DNA of 64,000 nt from Oricola sp. (GTDB lineage Bacteria > Pseudomonadota > Alphaproteobacteria > Rhizobiales > Rhizobiaceae): positions 186,001 to 250,000 of the forward strand of contig NZ_JALEGV010000011.1 in the NCBI RefSeq assembly GCF_022763245.1, given 5' to 3'. Position numbers and translations under genes: made by a program. Under the pieces are notes generated by a model, which was not told the origin of the DNA, made no database searches, and saw nothing but the letters and a program-made list of their open reading frames with translations. Below, in pieces: positions 59,424 through 64,000 of the stretch (position 1 is the stretch's first letter; every line of letters begins with the position of its first letter).

Positions 59424-60194
59424 TCAGCCTGCGCCGAGTTGCTTCAGCCGTTTTGCGGCGAGTTCGTTGCCCGCGTCGGCCGCCTTCTTCAGGAGCGCCC
59501 TCGCCCGGTCGGGATCCTGATCGACGATCAGGTTCGCCAGCGCATATTGCGCGAAGGTGTTGTCCTGCGCGGCCGATTTCTCCAGATAGGAACGGCCTTT
59601 CGCGACATCCTTGGCCACGCCGGTGCCGCTCACATACATCTCGCCTAGCCGCACCTGTGCCCACGCGTTTCCGGCGCTGGCGGAGGGGGTGAGATAGGTC
59701 ATCGCCTTGGCCAGATCCTTCTCGACGCCGGTGCCGTTCAGGTAGATGTCGCCCAGCCGATATTGCGCCCAGGGATTGTCCTGCGCGGCGGCCTTGGCAA
59801 GCAACTCGCGACCCCGTTCCGGCTCCTTCTCCACCCCGGTGCCGTCCACCAGAATCTCACCGAGCCGGTATTGCGCCCAGTGATTGCCCTTGTCGGCGGC
59901 GAGCGTGTAGGCGGCCACGGCGGCGGGGATGTCCTTTTCCACCCCTTGCCCCTCGAACAGCATGTTGCCGTATTTGTAGGCGCCCCACGGATTGCCGAGA
60001 TCCGCCGCCTTCTTGTAGTAGCGCGCCGCGACCGAGGCGTTGCTGTCGGTCGGCTGCTTCATCAGCGCGTCGCCGGCCTTCATCGCTTGCATGGCCTCGT
60101 TGCCTGCAGCCGGGGAAATGGTGTCCAGCGTGCACGCCGCCACGAACAGCGAGGAGGCCACCACGGCTACTCTGCTCATGCTGATACGTTTCAT
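59424..60194 (-). CDS. Sel1-like repeat lipoprotein
   Basis: The 256-residue protein has a lipoprotein signal ('VAVVASSLFVAAC', Cys21 as lipidation site) and about five to six Sel1 repeats from residue 45 on; the recurring core is AQYRLG(D/E)I(L/Y)-x-(D/N)GTGVEK followed by an AA/A-x-x-N-W unit. Sel1 proteins are scaffolds; several, such as AlgK, assemble exopolysaccharide machinery. Start 60194 is set by the signal peptide and GGCAGGA. It follows the glycosyltransferase gene by 82 bp, supporting a joint role. Confidence 0.9.
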   Translation of the reverse strand: MKRISMSRVAVVASSLFVAACTLDTISPAAGNEAMQAMKAGDALMKQPTDSNASVAARYYKKAADLGNPWGAYKYGNMLFEGQGVEKDIPAAVAAYTLAADKGNHWAQYRLGEILVDGTGVEKEPERGRELLAKAAAQDNPWAQYRLGDIYLNGTGVEKDLAKAMTYLTPSASAGNAWAQVRLGEMYVSGTGVAKDVAKGRSYLEKSAAQDNTFAQYALANLIVDQDPDRARALLKKAADAGNELAAKRLKQLGAG

Positions 60195-60276
60195 TGTCCT
60201 GCCCCCATCATCCCGGTCATGACCCCATGGTTCGACCGCGGCCGCCGCCACCCTATCGAATACGGGCCATGCAGTT

Positions 60277-62697
60277 CTACTGCTGCGAACCGATTTGCCC
60301 GGCGATCCTGGCTGCCACGTCGGAGCGCGCCTCACTTGCCGCGGCGTCTCTCGGCGCCGCGAAGCGGTCTGACACCGCCTCGCTGTAGTTCACCGCCACA
60401 CCTGTCGTCTCGCTATTGGCGTCGCCGGCCGCAAGGCCCCAGGGCAGCGCCACGAGCATGACGGCTGAAAGCGCCGGAACCGGCGCGAAGCGCCTGGCGG
60501 TCTGTGCGCCCGCTCCGGCAAATCCTCGGCCCGCACGCGCCAGCGCCTTGACGGGGCGCGCCAGGAAGGAGAGCCGCTGCGCCACCGAGAGCGAGAGGTC
60601 GTTCACGCCCTCGAGCACGCCGACGAAGCGCGTCAGCCCGTAGCCGTAGAGCAGGATATTGGCGATCGGGATGATCGCGCCGGCATATTGCCCGGCCGCC
60701 AGGGCCTTCGCGGCGAAATGCACCATCAGCGCCAGGATGCCCAGGTTGAACAGATAGGCGTAAGGCGGAATGAAGCTTCGGTCGGCGATCTTCGGCGTGC
60801 GCGAGAAACTGCCCTTGCGACCCGTCACGATCTGCCGGATCGACGACGCGATGCCCGCGAAATTGACCGGCAGCAGCATCAGGTTCAGCGCACAGACGCC
60901 GAACAGGTCGTGCGGCCGATATCCGAGGCGGCGCAGGTCCAGGCCGTAGAGCAGGAAATAGGGCAGCATGATCAGTGGCGTCCACACGATGCTGTCGGCC
61001 TCTGAACTGGTCCACAGCATCAGCGCGAGCACGGCCACGTTGCCGACGACCGGCGACAGCAGATAGTGCGAACGCAGCAGCAGCTCCGGCAGACGGCGGA
61101 TGCGGCGTCCGGCCCTCAGATATTCACGCATCAGGGCCGGCAGGATGATGAGGCCGCCATTGGCCCAGCGCTTGCGCTGAATGGCCAGCGCTCCGAAATC
61201 GGCAGGCGTCGCGCTGTAGGCGAGCGGGTCGAAATGGTTCTGCACGCGCCAGCCGCGCTCCAAGAGGTCGATCGTCGAGCCCGTGTCCTCGATCACCGTG
61301 CGGTCCTGCACGAAGACCTTGACCGTCTTGTCGCCCTCGGGCTGCGTGGTCTCGATGTCCTTCAGCGCATCGTAGCGGATGACCGCGTTCGCCCCCACCC
61401 AATAGGCCGCGTCGAAGTGGGTCGATCCCTGGTGGACGAGATACTGGATGTCGGTGGTCGCACCCGCGATGCGCTCGATCGCCGAAGCCCCGTTTGGAAA
61501 GGTGCGATACGGCGTCTGCGCAACGCCGACATTCGGCCGCTTCTCCAGCACGTTGACCAGTGTCAGGATGTAGCGGTTCAGGATCACGCTGTCGGCGTCG
61601 AGCGTCAGAACGTAGTCGGGACGCGCGACCTCGAAATCGCATGCCTCCTCCGCGCCGCACTCTTCGATGAACCGCTTGCCGTCCCGCTCGGCGACAGCAT
61701 AGCGCCCGCCCATCAGCCCGATATAGGCGTTGAGGTTCATGGCCTTGTTCGGCGCATACGACAGGTTCTCGAAACGCTTGCGCTGGAAGCTGGAGACGTC
61801 CGAACAGAAGAGGTTCGCCAGCTTCCGGTATTCCGCGTCCACCTGCGCGATGCCCAGATCCGCGCGCTCCAGCCGGTCCGCGTCGCGGCGACATCGCTTC
61901 GCCAGGTCCAGGATCACGTTGTCCGTCAGGAACGTGTCGACGTGCCGGAAGTCCTCGGTTGCCTGCGCCCTGAGGTCGCCGGAGAGAGCCTCGAGCCATC
62001 CCGCGACGAGCCGGTAGGTCGAGGCGAGCCGCTTGGCTTCGCCCTCGGCGGAAAACCGGCCGAAAACCCAGCGCTCCAGCCAGTCTGAGGCCTCGCGGCG
62101 CAAGAGGTCGCTGCGCTGATCGAGCCAGGCTTTCACTTCCTCGATCGCGGCCAGCGAGCTTTGCAGGGACTCCGCATCGCCCGGAGGATCGTCAACGAGG
62201 ACGACGATGTTGCGATTGCCATATTGCGCCAGCGCCGCCGACAGGACCGTGGAGACGAGAACACGCCGTTCTTCGCGGTAGGACGGGATCAGGACGGTGA
62301 CCAGCGGCGCTTCGGATTTCAAGAGTTCGGCCGCATCCGTCTCCGGTACGGATTGATCCCGAAATCCGCGCCGCGCGGCACCCCAGCGGTTCAGCTGATA
62401 GGCGATCGTGCAATAGAAAAGACCGAGGATCAGCCCGTAGTGAACCAGAAGCCCCGTGCTGAAAAGCGCCTGCACATAGAAATGATAGACGACGAAACCG
62501 CTGAGCAGCACGGTCGAAAACACCATGCCGGCGAGGATCGCACCGGACTCGAGGACACGCGGACGCGGTGCCGTGACCGTCTCCGATGCGTCCCTCGCCT
62601 GGGCGGTCGGCTTCTTCGCGAAATGCTGGGCGGTGCCGGCGCTGATCGGCGCCGTGCTCAACTCCATACCCAGATTGTCTCGCGTGCAATCGTACAT
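60277..62697 (-). CDS. Membrane glycosyltransferase family 2 (cellulose-synthase-like) with large insertion
   Basis: An 806-residue protein: two N-terminal membrane spans (50-105), a GT2 domain with 'VLVDDPPGD' (Asp169/170), 'TLDADS' (367-369), 'VIEDTG' (470-471) and 'QRKRW' (507-511), then about six spans and a long hydrophilic tail. These are the D, DxD, TED and QxxRW motifs of processive synthases. The distance from Asp169 to DxD is about 200 residues, with a helical stretch at 178-310 not seen in standard cellulose synthases. No PilZ domain is visible. Start is uncertain (62697 or 62667). The sugar polymer is unknown. Confidence 0.87.
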   Translation of the reverse strand: MYDCTRDNLGMELSTAPISAGTAQHFAKKPTAQARDASETVTAPRPRVLESGAILAGMVFSTVLLSGFVVYHFYVQALFSTGLLVHYGLILGLFYCTIAYQLNRWGAARRGFRDQSVPETDAAELLKSEAPLVTVLIPSYREERRVLVSTVLSAALAQYGNRNIVVLVDDPPGDAESLQSSLAAIEEVKAWLDQRSDLLRREASDWLERWVFGRFSAEGEAKRLASTYRLVAGWLEALSGDLRAQATEDFRHVDTFLTDNVILDLAKRCRRDADRLERADLGIAQVDAEYRKLANLFCSDVSSFQRKRFENLSYAPNKAMNLNAYIGLMGGRYAVAERDGKRFIEECGAEEACDFEVARPDYVLTLDADSVILNRYILTLVNVLEKRPNVGVAQTPYRTFPNGASAIERIAGATTDIQYLVHQGSTHFDAAYWVGANAVIRYDALKDIETTQPEGDKTVKVFVQDRTVIEDTGSTIDLLERGWRVQNHFDPLAYSATPADFGALAIQRKRWANGGLIILPALMREYLRAGRRIRRLPELLLRSHYLLSPVVGNVAVLALMLWTSSEADSIVWTPLIMLPYFLLYGLDLRRLGYRPHDLFGVCALNLMLLPVNFAGIASSIRQIVTGRKGSFSRTPKIADRSFIPPYAYLFNLGILALMVHFAAKALAAGQYAGAIIPIANILLYGYGLTRFVGVLEGVNDLSLSVAQRLSFLARPVKALARAGRGFAGAGAQTARRFAPVPALSAVMLVALPWGLAAGDANSETTGVAVNYSEAVSDRFAAPRDAAASEARSDVAARIAGQIGSQQ

Positions 62698-62729
62698 TGC
62701 TACATTTACGCCCTGCGTTCGTCCCGCAA

Positions 62730-64000
62730 TCAGAAGTCCATGCTGAGCTTGGCGCCGCCGGAATGGATCGTGGTGTGGTCTCCGAAGCTTCCCTCATAGA
62801 ACAGCTGAACGACGCCGCCTTCGGTCCGCAGGAAATCGACGCCCGCCGCAACGGTCCACAGGATGTCGTCCGTTCCCACGCCGATCGTGAAGGGATCGAC
62901 GCCGGCCGTGTCGGCGGAGAAGATGCCGTTCAGTTCGAAGTCGTTGTTCATGTAGAGGCCGACGCCGCCGCGCAGATAGGGCCGAACGAGGAGGCCTTCC
63001 CCGATCGTCGTCTGCCCGCCGATCTCGATCGACGGCACGAGGCTGAACACCGTGTTGCTGGTCGCATCGGTCGAAATGGACGCGACGCCCCCAGTTTCCG
63101 TGAACGCAGCGGTGTGAACATAGGTCGCGTTCAGGTCAGCCTGCGGCCGCAGATAGAAGTCCCCCGATTGCATCGTGTAGGCGGAACGCAGCCGGGCGTT
63201 CACCGTCGTCACGTCGGCGGTACCCGTCAGCATGTCGCTGAAGCCGGGGAAGGAAACGCTGCGCTCGGTGTCGTATTCGCCATAGGAGAATGACACGGCG
63301 CCCGCCAACAGATACGGCCCGGGCGCGTATTTCAACACGCCGCCGCCCATCACGCTGGTGCCTTCGCTCGACGCGCCGTTCTCGCCGCTGCGGTCGGAAA
63401 GCCTGACCCCGAGCGCACCGCCCAGCCGCCAGTCGGTGTCCTTCAGGGCAACCTGGACGCCGCCCGCCAGATCGAAGGACTGGCTCGCAAACCCTGCCGA
63501 GCCATTCCCGCTACTGCGGTCAGAGTCCCGGTAGACGCCGCGGCCCCAGACGCACTGGCCTTCCGATCCGAACTTGTAGTTGCCGGACGCCATGCGGCAG
63601 CTCAGCATGCTGTCGGCGAACGCCTCCGCGTCGTTCATCGCGGCGATCTGGTCCGACAGGTACATGGTCGGCGAGAGCTGGCTCAGCGCATCGTCGGCCT
63701 CTTCCAGCGTCGGCAGGTTCAAAAGGGCGAGGACGATCGGATCGAGCCCGTCGGACCCCGCCTCGAAGGAGGCGCCGATATAGTCGCCCAACGCGGCTGC
63801 ATTGCCAACGATCCCGGTCGGTGAGAAGTCGAACCCGGTGATGGACAGTTCGACGTCATTGCCCCCGTTCACGTAGGAGATGTCGCCGAGAACCATCGGA
63901 TTGACCAGGTCGAGCGACTGGAGGGTGACGCCGCCGCCGGTTGTGATGATCGTGTAGCTGTCGGGCGTCGCGTTTGCGCTGACGAAGCTCAGCGCCAGGT
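62730..64000 (-). CDS. Autotransporter outer-membrane beta-barrel protein, C-terminal part (runs off the window)
   Basis: The frame is open from the window edge to its stop at 62730. The last ~300 residues form a barrel: alternating aromatic and polar strands, from 'GQCVWGRGVYRDSDRSSG' to a terminal 'GGAKLSMDF' with the C-terminal Phe recognised by BamA. Before it lie a linker with 'LPTLEEADDALSQLSP' (typical of the passenger-barrel junction) and passenger-like repeats 'TIITTGGGVTLQSLDLVNP'. It is a type V secretion protein whose passenger lies outside the window. Distance from the glycosyltransferase start is 32 bp. Confidence 0.9.
   Translation of the reverse strand, partial: LALSFVSANATPDSYTIITTGGGVTLQSLDLVNPMVLGDISYVNGGNDVELSITGFDFSPTGIVGNAAALGDYIGASFEAGSDGLDPIVLALLNLPTLEEADDALSQLSPTMYLSDQIAAMNDAEAFADSMLSCRMASGNYKFGSEGQCVWGRGVYRDSDRSSGNGSAGFASQSFDLAGGVQVALKDTDWRLGGALGVRLSDRSGENGASSEGTSVMGGGVLKYAPGPYLLAGAVSFSYGEYDTERSVSFPGFSDMLTGTADVTTVNARLRSAYTMQSGDFYLRPQADLNATYVHTAAFTETGGVASISTDATSNTVFSLVPSIEIGGQTTIGEGLLVRPYLRGGVGLYMNNDFELNGIFSADTAGVDPFTIGVGTDDILWTVAAGVDFLRTEGGVVQLFYEGSFGDHTTIHSGGAKLSMDF

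Noticed and set aside
59424-60194. Tandem DNA repeats in the Sel1 gene as a separate repeat element
   Set aside because: The periodicity is explained by the repeated protein motif.
1-64000. CRISPR arrays, tRNA or rRNA genes, and insertion sequences
   Set aside because: No regularly spaced direct repeats, no cloverleaf or rRNA signatures, and no transposase frame was seen on either strand by eye.

Overview
The window is GC-rich, densely packed bacterial DNA carrying accessory catabolic gene clusters. Tripartite tricarboxylate (TctABC), TRAP, Liv-type and NitT/TauT-type importers, many short-chain dehydrogenases, class III CoA-transferases and MmgE/PrpD proteins together suggest an alphaproteobacterium, probably Hyphomicrobiales. 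That placement is inferred from gene content only. I saw no rRNA, tRNA, CRISPR array or intact insertion sequence.

Layout. (1) 1-3518: a Rieske oxygenase (cut by the window edge) and a nitrilase-fold amidohydrolase run leftwards, divergent from a GntR/FCD regulator followed by NIPSNAP and RidA genes; a TGGTATACCA-type palindrome precedes each side. (2) 3553-11103: tctAB and tctC diverge; after a terminator come an SDR lacking its catalytic Tyr, a quinone-oxidoreductase-like MDR, a crotonase and an acyl-CoA (malonyl-CoA-like) synthetase. (3) 11119-22528: an MFS exporter and a D-2-hydroxyacid FAD dehydrogenase (minus strand), then a plus-strand operon of MmgE/PrpD, CoA-transferase, enoyl-CoA hydratase, acyl-CoA dehydrogenase and HMG-CoA lyase that reads as a full activation-desaturation-hydration-cleavage route, then an IclR regulator and a second MmgE/PrpD with a ketopantoate-reductase-like gene. 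(4) 22529-33337: a split TRAP transporter, an IclR regulator, an FMN 2-hydroxyacid dehydrogenase, CoA-transferase, crotonase, AtuA/DUF1446 protein and acyl-CoA dehydrogenase. Four promoters in this block carry the same paired motif (ATTCG-N6-CGAAT-like, two copies exactly 20 bp apart), which defines a local regulon. (5) 33451-40919: two AraC regulators, aldehyde dehydrogenase, GMC oxidoreductase, SDR and two 3-His cupins of the 2,4'-dihydroxyacetophenone-dioxygenase type. (6) 41007-47567: an SDR, a complete Liv-type ABC importer and a zinc alcohol dehydrogenase in one minus-strand unit. (7) 47816-50679: SDR, small multidrug-resistance protein, saccharopine-dehydrogenase-like enoyl reductase and a 2TM protein. 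(8) 50786-59315: a LysR gene followed by ring-opening amidohydrolase, flavin monooxygenase, NitT/TauT-type importer, a second ring-opening amidohydrolase and an amidase. (9) 59424-64000: Sel1-repeat lipoprotein, membrane glycosyltransferase with a large insertion, and the barrel end of an autotransporter.

The two strongest candidates for something undescribed are block 8, where two AtzD/barbiturase-family enzymes sit with a flavin hydroxylase and a dedicated importer, and the block 4 regulon with its repeated paired operator.
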